A DNA stretch of 64,000 nucleotides from Puffinus mauretanicus (GCA_023333565.1 JAJKFH010001094.1:2046001-2110000), one strand, 5' to 3'. Positions 24,001 to 35,700 are shown, counted from the first letter of the stretch. Translations and numbers: made by a program. Notes: generated by a model from the sequence alone, not told the origin.

Positions 24001-27000
24001 CTGAAAAAGTTATCACATTAGTTATTTCTGCTTTTCTGGCTTTACCAGGATTTAGTTCTGCTTCCAAAACTTGATAGGGAGAAATGTAAAATTCAATATT
24101 CATAGGAGTTCCTGAGGAATAAAAAAAAATGGTTACTACACATGTCAATAGAGGAAATATGTTAGGCATATTGACACAAAAGGGAAAAAAGCAAGAGCAG
24201 TGTAGGTGGGCAGGAGGGGATTCCTCATAAGGGTGCATCTCTAATTACAGTATATGTTCAAATCCCAGCATTTTCTTAGTCAGCATTTAACAGCTAAACC
24301 CTCAGTGTATAAAGTCATCAGACATCTTTGAAAAGATTAGATTAAGTTTCTATATCTCTTGCACAATAACTTGTTGTTCAGCCTTAAAAATACTAGCTGA
24401 ACTGCTGGCTTTCAGTGACTAGTCTGAAATAGAAGGGAAAGTTCTAATACTTGCATAAGGGACACTCACATCAAGCTGTGCAACAGGATAGCGGTAGCAT
24501 GTATTAGAAGTACTTTTTTGAACTGTAACACATTAACAGTTAATGTTCACTTCTGACAGCATAGATGAGCCAAAAAACTTATCAACTGACTGTATTTGCC
24601 TTTTAGGCAACATGAGTATTATCTCAGCTACTACAGCTGTCATCTCACAGTTACTCCCAAACTGTGGTTTCCCACATAACCTCAGAATATTGCTGGTTTT
24701 GCTTTTAGGCTGCTGCAAAGTCGATGTTGCAGTAGCTGATAAACCACCTGGTCTCTTTGTATTTTCTCCTTCTGTATGTCTGTACACTATCTGAGAATAC
24801 AGGCTCCGTAAGTCCCTACAGCATGTTTTATTTATAGTAGAGGATCTTTACTGTAAACAAAGATCAACTCAGTAGGGGTTTTTATTACAATTCTTGGAAT
24901 CCATGAAGAAAGAAAAGAAAAAAAAAAAATCACCTCCAGTTCTTGGCACCAGGTGTCCTACTTTTCCATGAAGTACTTCAGTAATTCTGTTTACATCCTG
25001 TGTTCTAGTTCAAAACACATCTTGATTAGTGTTCCCTGAGTTGCAGTGCTAGCTAGGCTAATGTAAAGGATAATTTGCACCCTTAATCAAAGGGAGACAA
25101 TGCTTTCTTGGAAGTGGGTTGTGTCTCCATTTGTTATGACAGCTTCCAAAACACAATCATTCCACTCATGCATTACTCCTAGGACTTGGGCTTCCAGTTT
25201 CAACCCTGTATCTGAGCTGTTTCATGTTGCAATGTGATGTGCTATTTACCAGAAATGCAGGGGGACAAAAATATTGGAGTGGCAGGTTGAGCAAAGAGTG
25301 AGGAAATAACTTGGATAATCTAACTTAAACAGAACCAATCTCTAACCTCAGATGTGATGGTACAGCTGAATACATACAGCCATACAATTAAATAGCTGTG
25401 CATTAAAACTCTGCAGTGTATTAACTTATTTCATAGATGGGACGAATACTCTATTTAACTTATAAATAATATTTACTGAGATATCAGTGATCAGCAAGGA
25501 TATGGTACATTTGTTCATGGAGTTAGTATGCTTCATAAGGGAATACTGTACAAAAATAAGCCAAAAGTGTGTTTCAAGTTACAGAAGGCCATGCTTGCCA
25601 AGAGTACTTAATAGGCAAGATATCAAAAAAGATGCTTCAAAAATCCAGAAGGAAAGCACTGCCCTCAACTCTGATTTTCTGAAAAGAATGAAAATCATTG
25701 TACAATTACCGGAGGGTTTAGGAAAATCTGTTCCCCATCTATCTGTAATCCTACTCTTTGAAAGGAGAAATGAGAAAAGGAAGGATAGGAGGAAAGCTAG
25801 CATTCACTACTCCTGATCTAAAACCTGAGCACAAAATAAGATACCCAAACAGCAGGACCCCAAAAGGTATATTTTACTTCTGCCACAGGGAGATCTAAAC
25901 ATGACTGCTGACTTTCAGATGCACTGTTTGCTCCTCGTGGGTGGTCACATGCACACACACCCAAGCTCTGCAAGCAACCACTTTCCCAGCAAGTCTCTGA
26001 GATAAAGCACAGGAGTTCAGTAGATCATCTTGTTTGGCTTGCCTGGGGTTGGCAAATTGCAGAAAGGCTTCAAGCTTTCCAGTGGGAGAAAACTCATTAG
26101 CCTTACACATCCTGCTCTATAATTAGATCAGTTAACTTGTTTTTAGTGAAATGAAGGGGTGGGGGTGGAGGGAAAAGGAGAAAGAGGTAGGCTTCAAGTT
26201 ACCTGCCTAGAAGAGACATTGAATAAAGATCTTTTTCAAGGGCCTGCAAAGCAAGGTATCCCTTAGCTTTCATTTCGCTGGGAGAGAGAGAAGACAAATT
26301 ATTATTTTTGTAAGTAAACAGAAGCTAGGCTATGGATTTTAAATGTTTTTCAAGCAAAAACTAGTTGCAACCTGTTTCCTGAAATTTGATACAGATTTGA
26401 CAGGTCTTCTAGAATCTTTCCAAAGGCATCATAGTTCTTCATCCTACCAAAAAGAAACAATTGCTATTGTTTCTAAATGAGATGGATAATAAGTCTTTTA
26501 TATCTAACTTGCTAGAAAAAGCACCGTTTCAGAGTGACATAGGCCCCCTCCTTATCAGATCTGGCAAGTAGCAATACTGCTTTTAATTTTCTTAGAAGAT
26601 ACCAGGAAATGTGAATCCTTTGCTGTGTTGCAAAAAGCAATGTAATTATAGCTGACACTGGTTAAATATGCACTACTTGAAAGCAATAGCTGTGCACGAT
26701 ACACAAATTTGACAGCTCATCAGCTGCAAAGCACTTTTCCTGATGTTCCAATAAAGCTAGTCATGTAGTAACGCTTCCCTAATACAATGCACTTGTACAT
26801 TGTTCTTTTCATCAAAGTATCAAGGATTGTATTAATATTGCACTTCACAGCACCCTGTGAGAGAGATAGATCTCAAATACAATTGACAGATACATCAATC
26901 AAAAAAAGAACAGGGGACAAGTGGCTTGCATAAGTTTGTGAAGGAATGGTTCAGACTGCTCAAAACCCAGAATTCCTGCAGATTCTGACTAGCTGTGATA

Positions 27001-30000
27001 GCCTGGAGCTCTGCTTGGACTAACCCACCAGGTATTTACTCACCTGCTTAAGTGGATTTTAAGTGGACTTGACAAGCCTTACTAAACTCTCTAGTGCTGC
27101 AGTCACACAGAGAGCTGTACTCGAGAAGACATACCTTCCCTTTCCGTGCAGATGTGGCTGCAATGTGGATCAGCAGAAAGACCAAGTAAGCCTGCCTGGA
27201 CTTTCACATTGGGACAAATCCTTTCCAAACAGAAACTAAACAAGTCACTCAGCTCTTCCATGACCCTTTCCAATTGGACTAGCGGGGAAGCAAGGAAAAG
27301 GGAGGGAAGCTGGCATGCAGGTACAGGCACAGGCATAGCACCAGACTATGCATTAGCTGGCTGGTTCATCATGATTTTATAGTTACTTTGAGACCCACAG
27401 GAAACATTACACGTATGACAAAGTTACGACCAAATAAAATACTACACCAAGAGGTGTAGAAGGGATGCTTGCACTTCATGCCAAATCCTAACAAAAACAG
27501 GAAGGCAGACAAGTAGTACCCACAGTGCCAAAGGAAACTATATGCCATCACTCAGAGCCAAACTGCTGGCAGTTAACATCACTGGGAGTCAAAAAACTAG
27601 GAAAATGCAAGTTAAAGCTTTAAGACATAGCTGTTTACACCCATAAAGCTAATATAACTTCATTTCTGAGGAAAGAGAGGGCTGGAAAAACTGATGATGC
27701 ATTACAGGTCCACATAGAAGAGAGATGAAATATGCAAAGTCAATGATTATTCTTTCCCTCTTTACCTTCCCTTTCGACTGTTCTGCCAAGGTATTTAAAT
27801 AAGAATCCAATTTCTTAAATATACTCATTATTAGTGAAACCTGGAACCTTGATCATATTGGCTGGAGAACTTCTAAATGGACTTCTAAGGTGGTGGCCTG
27901 ACCTAGAACAGCAACTATTCAGACAGAACAAAATGTGGTAATAAAAAACCATATATATATATATATATATATAGTGTCCTACTGCTACATGGGAAAATTA
28001 AAGTAACATCTCCTCCTACACATTTGCAAAGAAAAACAGGCCACGTGATATCACCTTGCTTTCATTGCTATGACAGAAGCCTGAAGGACATATAGTTAGG
28101 ACATTTGCATAAGGACAATACAAAGACTATTTAGTATTTGATGGAAGGAGCAGAGGAGAAGTACTATCTGGTTTGGATCTGTAAATCTGCCAGTTCTGAA
28201 TTGTCCTCATCAGTCCATTTCCAAAATTATGGGTCCAAGTAGTTCTATAATTCTTGCAATCAACACAAATGCCAGTATTCAAAGGCTGTGTTCAACTGGC
28301 AGCTAGAGCGAACGTATTGGGGATTAGTCTTTCCCCTCACTCCATTGAAGCAGATGCAATTTAGCTGTTTTCTATGGAATGTCTTGAGAAATAAGTAATG
28401 CCTGGAATATCTTTTCAAAATTATATTTGCTGCAGTTTTAGCCTTGAATTTACAAATTGGAAGTAGGTAATAACAGTTACAACAAACCAACCTCCAGTAT
28501 GGAGCACTGGAACCAACTTCCCACATAAAATAACATTCAAAAAGGTGTCAGTTCTTCTGTTGTTTTCTGGATTCCTATTATTGTTCCCTGATTCTTGCTT
28601 TTTTTTTTTTTTTTTTCCTTTGGTTCTTATACTGAAACCATTCTAGCCTTGACTTCTCCACAACATTCAGAGAAATACAAGACTCAGGAATTCCTTTCCA
28701 TTCAACAAAAGACTCTGCACATGATTCTTTACCTTAGATGCTGCACCAAGTCATCACAAACCTACAGGAATGAGAGAGAGGAGTTTCATGTTTCTTACCA
28801 TCCTTTGTGAAACGTCTCTTAAAAACATTTCATTGGTAATGATAAGATTGTTCCCCATTACTTTTAATTAGCTGAATGGTTAGCTTAAAAAAAAAAACCC
28901 AACCAACAAAAACTAGACTAACATTACAATAGTTAAAACATAATATAAATATAATAATTAAAAGAACAAAGGCTCTATGGAAGAGGATAAAATCAACAGA
29001 AATAGTTTGTTGATAAATTCTTTCTAGAAAAAAAATTGCATCTTTGCCAGTTTTTCTTTTATTGGCAGTTACTGGGCTAAAGTTTTCTGGATATGCATTT
29101 CCATCCTAATAATATTGTCCAGCATTCACTGATCAACAGCCCTGTGCTGATTAAACAGAACAACTTGAAATTCCTGGGCTGACTGCAACTGAAAAAAAGG
29201 GACTAAATTAACTCCAAATTAATGTAACAATTTGGATACTTACTGATAAAAATCAGTTTATGCTCCCTGCCTCCCCCCAACAGCTTGTTGTTATATCTTT
29301 GATCTGGAGGATTGTCTGTAACACTGAACAACTACAGAACATGGTATGTGAACTGCAGAGTGATATTTTGCCAATATTTTAATGAGAAATTTTGCAAGAA
29401 AAACATCCCCATTAGTAGGAATGCACATACTCCTAAAGAAGGCAGAAGGAAAAACAGAATCTCTGGTAACAGCTCCAAGACATGCATTGGGAATATATAT
29501 TCCACTACACCTTGGCAGGAAAATATTTTAAGACCCTGTTATTTACTGTATATTGATAACATCAAAGTATGAGAATACAAATACTTATGCAGGGTACTAC
29601 AAAATTCTTGGAAGGTGGGCATGTCAACTGAGTTTTACCTTAATATTTAGCGCTACAGAACTTAATATCTGTAACCAAGTTGTAAGTTTAGGTGAGAAAT
29701 TCAGATGCCTAAAGAGGTAGCTAGTGTCATGCACAGGCTGGCAGGTGTGACAAGACCAAAAGGAAGCCAAAGACTTTCTGACATGGCAGCTGGAGGCCAG
29801 GTGGGAGACTACAGAGAGGTGAGAGAAAAGTAACTTTACCACAGGAGCTTCTCCAAGGTGAGCCAACTTTACATCCATCACCTTTCCATCCTTCTCCAGC
29901 TGAACTTCTATATAAAACATGTCTGATGTTATGTAGCAGGCAGTCCCACTGGGGCTAAGATGAGCGTTAAGCCTGAGGAGAGGGGAAAGAGAAAAAGAAA

Positions 30001-32153
30001 GAAAAAAAAAAGGCTTGTATATCTAAAACTTCTGTCACATGAAGAAAGGAAATGAGTATAATTTACTTGGTCGTGGGAAGAGACGCCAGGGATGCTTCAA
30101 AAAAACTCTTTCTTGGCTCAGCTTCTGAAAGCTATCCAACCGGGCAATATATTTGTGCTCTGCTCTTTGCATTATCATGTTGGTTTGCTGAAAACTATTT
30201 ACCTCAGTCTGTAGCCTTGGGACCTAGGCATGCATGTCCTCTCTTCACCCAACAACCTCCTCCACAAAGGGCTAATCAAAATAGGCAGTTATGCCCATTC
30301 CAAGTAATACACTCCATTAGAACACCGAGCTAAAAAAAAAATTTTGTTGACAAGCCATCCAGATGGTATTCCTCACTGGACTTGGGGCCATGCTTGCTCA
30401 TTTGCATTTATTCATAAACAAACTTACCCTTTTTGTTTGGATAAAGATTCCAATCTGTTCATCACAGAAAACAATGATTTAGCTGCAAAAAAAAAAAAAA
30501 AAAAGTTATTTAATCAAGCTGCAAGGATCAAGAAGTAGAACCAGTATTATCCTGCTTTAAAGGGTATGATTTAGGTAATGAGAAAATAGTATCTCTTGCA
30601 TGACTTCTTGTTGTTAATGACAACTATTACCCTATGATTAACGAGTGCTGTGCTGGGTAGAGCTTATTCTCAGACTTTGAGAATAGCTGTAGCCTGAAGT
30701 CTTAGCCCAAAGATGAGTCACAAGTCTCTTGTGTCATATCCACCTCTGTGTTTGTACATTTGACCCCTTTGTGCAGAACATACCAATAGAGAAGGATGGG
30801 TAGTATCCATGGAATATTAAAAAATACACTTTGAGTTATCTGACAGCTTGTTACCATTTAACGTCCTCTGTATCTTCTCCATGCAAGAGAGCAATGGACC
30901 ATCTGGAGCATTACTGACAGGCCTTTGAAGTGGCTTATCCTAGCACATTTGTGAAAACAAGAGACAGAGAAAGACTCCTTAAATTACTAGCCAAAGAGGA
31001 ACATCACTGCATGCACGACACAGAACACTGATGCCCAGTACAACAAAACACTACTTATTTCTTTTTGTCAAACATAGAAGCGACCTGTGATTGTAGCAAT
31101 CTCTAAAGTGGCAGCACCGAATGGATTCGTGAAGACCCTATTGTGCAGTAATTATACATAGGAGGCCTTTGGAGCCCGGAGCGGCTTTCCATTCCCTTTT
31201 CTTTTGAGCTGTACACAAGCTATGTCAGCTAATTTCACCGTGATACTAGAGATCAACTCAGAAAATACTTAGATTTTTATTTTAGGAGGAATCTGCCCGA
31301 GTGAAAAGGAGAGATCAGTAAGTGCCACAGGTGTACTTGGTTAGACTCAGGGTGCGAGTTCCAGCTGGAGGTATTAACTTAAGTAGCAAGCAAACTCTCC
31401 CAGCTTCTCTTCTAGTTCTTGTCTGAAAACTTCTCATACTTCACACTTCAATTCACAAAGAACATTCACTGCTGAAAAGTTTTCACTATGTTCAAACTCA
31501 GGACATTGTTTTCAGAGTAAGGCTTTAGTTAAGCATTAATAAAAAGAAACGTGGAAACAAATGGGACTTTTTATACTAAGCTCAGAGCAGTTGTGCTAAT
31601 CTGCTTTTTACAAAGATGATTCTTAAGCATAATTAGCTACTGGAAGGGTGAGAAGCATGGAATGACTTAAGGTATATCACCGCAGGAGAGAGTCTAGAGA
31701 GCATGTTTCAGGCCAGTTTCTGAAAAACAGTCTTTTCTCCCAGTCCTGTGGGCAAAAAACTGTCTTTACATACTATGAATGTCCTAATGATAATGAATGG
31801 AAAATAACCTAAAGTATTAGACAATCAGCGCTAACTCCTGAAGAGTTAAAATAATGCAAGAAACAACTTCTAAAGTGTTAAAATAATGCAGGAAACTTTT
31901 TTAATCCACTGTTGTAAGAAAAATCAGGAGCCAGGCTATAATATGCACCAGTTTTTTGGAGGTTTTTTGGGTTTTTTAAAGTCAAGCAGTTTTTGAACCA
32001 TCTTGGCAACCTGCTCTTACACCACATACACCTAATCTGCAAATCTTACCATGCAAAAATGGACAAGTTTCAGAGTTTCAGTCCATGGTTTTTGCTGGTA
32101 TTTTAAATGCAACTGTTCCATTAAAGCATTTGTAGAAATAGCTGTCACAGCAC
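17717..32153 (-). CDS. MED1L: MED1-like Mediator subunit (short MED1 paralogue), 16 exons, 5' end missing
   Basis: Sixteen exons, 32153 down to 17717, join in phase into one open frame: 1,799 bases, 598 residues plus a partial codon. The order of conserved blocks is that of MED1: KPWTETLKLV, CYITSDMFYIEVQLE, GYLALQALEKDL, VLHGKVGHLVPRTG, LPAFFVLKFHQPIP, LAPLYELIVQS, CYFINKG, LRHQVAYN, SSDDFIARAVK, CMSVPVVMRAI. In MED1 this N-terminal region binds the Mediator middle module (family knowledge). MED1 then continues for about 1,000 disordered residues with two LxxLL receptor boxes. Here there is only a tail of about 105 residues rich in Ser, Thr and Glu, ending EAVMIDK, with no LxxLL. A first exon is expected upstream (the first exon seen opens in mid-codon). 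An in-frame Met at 32119-32121 aligns near the second Met of human MED1 and is an alternative start. The symbol is a working label. There is no in-frame stop or broken splice site, so it is a functional gene and not a pseudogene. Confidence 0.9.
19206..19314 (-). CDS. MED1L: MED1L exon (SSDDFIARAVK)
   Basis: Acceptor tttcttag, donor GTAAGT. It matches MED1 CTDDFIAKVVQ. The preceding REVQCRLHLNP segment has diverged. Confidence 0.93.
19431..19462. repeat. Short tandem repeat, unit 11-12 bp
   Basis: About three imperfect copies of a unit containing gacttgcat, in a MED1L intron. Confidence 0.6.
19764..19859 (-). CDS. MED1L: MED1L exon (TSFSVFFLHPVKENLAC)
   Basis: Acceptor atttctag, donor GTACGT. 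It matches MED1 LLQFEVCPLSESRFSVSFQH. Confidence 0.92.
20195..20390 (-). CDS. MED1L: MED1L exon (CYFINKG...LRHQVAYN)
   Basis: The acceptor ttgttcag at 20391-20392 gives SLPDCPKHCYFINKG in phase 0. The AG ten bases further in is out of frame. It continues with GTLVSKIPFSHP and EILRHQVAYNSLISSC, nearly identical to MED1. Donor GTAAAT. Confidence 0.95.
20452..20895 (-). pseudogene. Protein-like, frameshifted open stretch in a MED1L intron (unidentified)
   Basis: Two overlapping minus-strand frames run 20887-20633 and 20655-20452. The first reads VDRWQFFLTISSSNE and LLSYLYNCQAALLRYSSERR. The second reads LEELVALELLTTWLWVYSPN and MMDMLEVCLPKLF. Composition is leucine-rich and helix-like, as in a HEAT-type protein, and a one-base shift near 20655 would join them. 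I do not recognise a parent gene. There is no poly(A) tail and no matching splice sites, so a decayed gene fragment is a guess; chance open frame is the alternative. Confidence 0.25.
22129..22241 (-). CDS. MED1L: MED1L exon (LKLAPLYELIVQS)
   Basis: Acceptor ggtttcag and a strong donor GTGAGT, ending in phase 0. It matches MED1 YAPLYELITQFEL. Confidence 0.92.
22601..22725 (-). CDS. MED1L: MED1L exon (LPAFFVLKFHQPIPMSSS) with GC donor
   Basis: Acceptor tttcccag. The frame and homology require the exon to end at ACAG followed by GCATGT, a GC-AG intron. Using the nearby GT, four bases on, would shift the frame of the next exon. It matches MED1 LPACFFLKFPQPIPVSRAF. Confidence 0.9.
23453..23561 (-). 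CDS. MED1L: MED1L exon (VEGTDTLHKLPLSPLL)
   Basis: The acceptor cacctcag is chosen over a second AG eight bases further in because only it keeps the frame. Donor GTGAGG. It matches MED1 VTIEGTSAVYKLPIAPL. Confidence 0.88.
24046..24111 (-). CDS. MED1L: MED1L exon (TPMNIEFYISPYQVLEAEL)
   Basis: Acceptor attcctcag, donor GTAAAG, 66 bases. It aligns with MED1 LMNLKYYVSPSDLL. The loop that follows is shorter than in MED1. Confidence 0.85.
24934..25004 (-). CDS. MED1L: MED1L exon (VLHGKVGHLVPRTG)
   Basis: The acceptor is gaactag at 25005-25006. A second AG seven bases further in would put TAA in frame, so the upstream site is chosen. Donor GTGATT. It matches MED1 KILHGSVGYLTPRSG. Confidence 0.9.
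26203..26277 (-). CDS. MED1L: MED1L exon (GYLALQALEKDL)
   Basis: Acceptor ctcccag, donor GTAACT. It is only 94 bases from the previous exon, so that intron is very short. It matches MED1 MYLALQSLEQDLSKM. Confidence 0.93.
26372..26443 (-). CDS. MED1L: MED1L exon (MKNYDAFGKILEDLSNLY)
   Basis: Acceptor ttggtag; donor ACAG|GTTGCA, a weak GT site. It matches MED1 KNFDEFSKHLKGLVNLY. Confidence 0.92.
27952..27974. repeat. (AT)n microsatellite
   Basis: A run of AT dinucleotides of about 23 bases in a MED1L intron. Confidence 0.9.
28599..28616. repeat. Poly(T) run
   Basis: A T run of about 18 bases, just downstream of the 29-nt micro-exon on the coding (minus) strand, where it reads as A. Confidence 0.8.
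28733..28761 (-). CDS. MED1L: MED1L 29-nt micro-exon
   Basis: Between cctgtag and GTAAAG lie 29 bases encoding VCDDLVQHL plus two bases of Arg. It matches MED1 SCPELVQQLR. Without it the phases of the flanking exons do not join. Confidence 0.85.
29840..29972 (-). CDS. MED1L: MED1L exon (CYITSDMFYIEVQLE)
   Basis: Acceptor ctcctcag and donor GTAAAG. Encodes AHLSPSGT, CYITSDMFYIEVQLE and VKLAHLGEAPV, one of the most conserved MED1 blocks. Confidence 0.95.
30428..30482 (-). CDS. MED1L: MED1L exon (KSLFSVMNRLESLSKQKG)
   Basis: The acceptor tttttgcag sits directly after a long T run (A run 30487-30504 on the plus strand). Donor GTAAGT. It matches the MED1 segment ending DRLESIARQNG. Confidence 0.88.
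30855..30939 (-). CDS. MED1L: MED1L exon (PLLSCMEKIQRTLN)
   Basis: Acceptor tgctag and donor GTAACA. Phase 0 in, phase 1 out. The peptide matches the HLVSCLETLQKAL helix of MED1. Confidence 0.85.
31833..31896. repeat. Tandem duplication, 2 x 32 bp
   Basis: Two head-to-tail copies (31833-31864 and 31865-31896) that match at 28 of 32 positions by eye, in a MED1L intron. Confidence 0.85.
32050..32153 (-). CDS. MED1L: MED1L first exon found
   Basis: Acceptor tttttcag and donor GTAAGA. It encodes MEQLHLKYQQKPWTETLKL, matching the start of the MED1 core. It opens with two bases of a split codon, so a coding exon or a leader precedes it. Confidence 0.88.
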
Positions 32154-32593
32154 CTGAAAAACATGTCAAAATGTTCTAAATATAATGGCATGTATTTACA
32201 TTGGCAACGAGAAAAGTTGGAGGAGGGAAAATATAAAAACTTGCTAAGGTCATAGGTGTGTGATGATTCAAAAGAGGATGCAGGAAAAAAATTGTTTTAG
32301 TTGAATTTTGCATACAAATATCTAATTTTTTTAAGACTTCTGACAGAAAAAGGGTGGGGGGAGATTTTGTATAGGCAAGTATTCTCAGTATTAAATACAG
32401 AGATGCAGCCCGATCTTCAGCTTGTTAAACAACTAGGCTTTCTTTCTTTACCTATGCACAATCTCCTATGTGTATTCTTAATAAATACCAAGGCCTTGCC
32501 ATGGATTTCAGGCATCCAGATTTCTACACCCACCTAGAGCTCATTAGAGCTAATTTTGATTAGAGATAAAAAATTAGAGATAATTTTTTACGA

Positions 32594-32789
32594 TGAGGGT
32601 GGTGAAACACTGGAACAGGTTACCCAGAGAGGTGGTAGATGCCCCATCCCTGGAAGTATTCAAGGTCAGGTTGGACGGGGCTCTGTGCAACCTGATCTAG
32701 TAGATGTCCCTGCTTGCCCCCCTATTGCAGGGGGGTTGGACTAGATGACCTTTAAAGGTCCCTTCCAACCCAAACTATTCTATGATTTT
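32594..32789 (+). mobile_element. CR1 3'-end fragment
   Basis: The block runs GGGTGGTGAAACACTGGAAC, GGTTGCCC-like GGTTACCCAGAGAGG, GGTTGGACTAGATGACCTTT, CCCTTCCAACCCAAAC and ATTCTATGAT. This is the conserved 3' untranslated end of an avian CR1 in plus orientation, about 200 bp long. It lies just upstream of the first MED1L exon found. Confidence 0.95.
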
Positions 32790-35700
32790 GCAGAGGATAA
32801 TCTCAATGCAGAGTTGTGACTTTTTGTTTTTCTCATTGGGATGGCAAGGAAGGAGAATGGGGCCAGGAGAAGGAACATCATCAGCCTATCATCAGTCTCC
32901 TTACAAATATTCTTTCTGGCCTTACACAGAATCCAGAGGCTCAAAGAAAGTTTTTTGCTGAGACATGGTGCATCCATAACCACTAATTCCATCAGGAATA
33001 AACCTGGAGTGAACTTCCTAATACATCAGCCTAAGACAGGCAGGAAGACTCCAGACTGATTAATAAGAGGAAATTAAGTCCCTGCAATATGCCACCCACT
33101 CTGCTCTGTCCCTTAGCACCAGAAGAAACATTGCAAAGAACTTCTTTGACCTAGAAGGCACAACAGCCACAGAGAATTGTCCCCTTTGAGCTAGCAGCAC
33201 TACAGGGGGGGAGGGAGACAGACCAGGAGAGGGACCTCTATACCCTTTGCATACACCAAGGGGGATGGTGGGTGGGGGCTGGCAGCTTCTTCCTCCTGCT
33301 GGGAGGATGAGAGAGCAGAAGCCACAGTCCTCTATAAATCAGGCCACCTCAACCAGCTGGAGAAAGGGACCCCAACCAGCTCTTGCAAGCACCCCTACCG
33401 GGGAACATGCCCCCACTAATGTTCACACTCACCCATGCCTTGATGCCTACAGGAGGGCTGCAGCCCACCGTGTACCTGTATCTCCATCCACACCACAAGA
33501 AACCAGGGCTCCTACTTGTAGCAGCCGCACCACAGCACCCACAGGTGCTGTGCAAGGCAGAAGGCTTGCTCCCTCACAAAACTGGTCCCCAGGGGTTAGT
33601 GTTTGAACTTGAGAAGCTTGATAAGCACAGCAACATCACCTCTCAACTCTGCTAATTTTTAGAAGGGGTAAGGTCTCCTGTCAGTCATGTTCTTCCACAT
33701 CTACATCCTAAGGAGAAGGCATAATGTCTGTCCCCATCTTTTCAGAAAGTGTAGCACTCTCAGGAAAAGACTGAATTTAACTCGGGGAGAAAGGCAGGGG
33801 AGGTATGACAGCAACAATCACTCAGCAAAACAGGGAAGCACTCTGTAAGGGAGCTTTTAGCCTAGCTCAGGGGTGGAAGGGGGAGGTGGGGGGAGAGGCT
33901 ATAGCTATCTATGATGTTTGCATTGTATTTGTGCATCCTTTTGTGGCCACCTCCTGTTGCTAGTCTGTATGCTAGGAATCAGTGCACAATGGCAGTGTGA
34001 GGTTCAAGGTTTAATCCTGGACCTTTGTATAGGCACTAGCTTGAAACTTGGTCACTGGGGAATGCCAGGTCTACAGCAAGAGGAGCATGTCTCCTACATA
34101 AACCCTGTGTGGCTGCGTTTCAAGATGTCTTACAGCATACTTTCTGTTTTCAGCTGTTATCAGTCATGCTGCAGTGCCTGAAATAGTCTCATAACACGTA
34201 AAGGAGATGATCTTGCACTTGTACGTAGGTACCTGAGTGGAAAGTAAATAGTCCAGTGGCCTCACTAAGATTACAGAGAAAACTATGTATGGACCTAGGA
34301 ATCCCAGGAGAAGTATAAGGTATGCGCCAAAACGTGGTATTTGTCTCCAAACAAACAGGTGTCAAGCATATTACTTAGGGAAAGTCAATGCAGCTGAAAG
34401 AGTTAAATATGTTTGCATTTCAGCTTTTACAAAGGAGGTGAAAGGTGATCAAGTAAATTGATGATGTGATTCCACACTTGTGGTAGATCACACTTCCCTA
34501 AAATTATTAGCTTGGCTTATGCTATTAAATATTCATTTATTTTTAAAACTGACATTAGAAGTGACTATAGGTATAAACATAAGCTTTACCTGTGACTTGG
34601 TGCACTCATTTAAAAACATGTTTTCAGCATTTCTAGAGAGGCATCTTAGCTTAGGTTTGCTTGAACAATGTATTGAAATGTTTTCTGCTGGGCAAGAACG
34701 TGTACTACGGCCCATGTAAAGTAAGTAGGCTGTCTCAGTCCAGATCATGTGAATGGGCATGTGCATATATGACATACCAAAACTTGGTAGTGTTTAATAT
34801 TTTTGTGGTAATTTTTGTTTGCCCTGATCCAGAGCTCATTGGAGTCTCTATGATCTTGATACTGACTCCAGTGGTTTGGTCCTGTCCTGAATAAGCAGCA
34901 AAGTAAATTATTTGCTGACTCTCTTGAAGAGAACACTTCCAAAATAATGGAGGGAAACATACCACTGCTTACCTTGTTTGCACAACAGCTGTTCTGCAAA
35001 TAAACAGAGGACTTGAAGTTTAAGTAGTCACAGTCCAGCATAGCTGATAAGCCTAAAATTCACTTTAATTTTTAAACACAAAATAACCTTTTCCATTGTG
35101 CTCAAATGTATGTATTTAGGTAGATGAATTTGCATCATTTTTCCAGGACAGGGATAGTGCCAGATTTTCATAACAAGACAAATATTTCAAGACAAGTAGT
35201 AGCCTTCATACCTACATAAAATTGTAACATTGACTAAGATCATACATGAGAAACAGCAGCTTAAGCATTGTCAAAAAGCTCCTCGGATCAAAGTGTTGTT
35301 CCAGTGTTCAGAACTGTCATATCAAATTACCACACTCAAGAGAAGAGTTAAGAGGGTTGAATAATTAAAAATGTTCTACTTATAGCATTTCAGGCATATT
35401 AGATACACAAATGTTTAACTGGGTCAGTTCATGGGAAAAAAAAAAAAAAAAGCAACTGGCCAAGCATTATCATCAGTATAAAAGATAATAGGAATTACAG
35501 CATGAATCCTGCATGCCCACCTGCTCTAGATTACTCTCTGTGTGTTCAGCAAAAACTGCTGCTGAAAGAAACTTTCATGTGCACAGTTACAAAATAAGTT
35601 GTCCCCAGAGAAAATCTTCTCTTACTTTCAAGTAATTGGAGGTTATCTTATCCCCTTTTAAAGGGTTAAAGATGGTATGCTTCTTTAGGGACCTTTTGAG

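Noticed and set aside
33180..33606. GC-richer patch with 119- and 90-residue open frames
   Set aside because: No homology recognised and both strands are open. Looks like base composition.
34970..35041. Exon-like segment (acceptor ttgcag, donor GTAAGC, minus strand) as MED1L exon 1
   Set aside because: The frame with an ATG ends in phase 0 and would run into a stop in the next exon; the frame in phase has no ATG. It could only be a leader exon.
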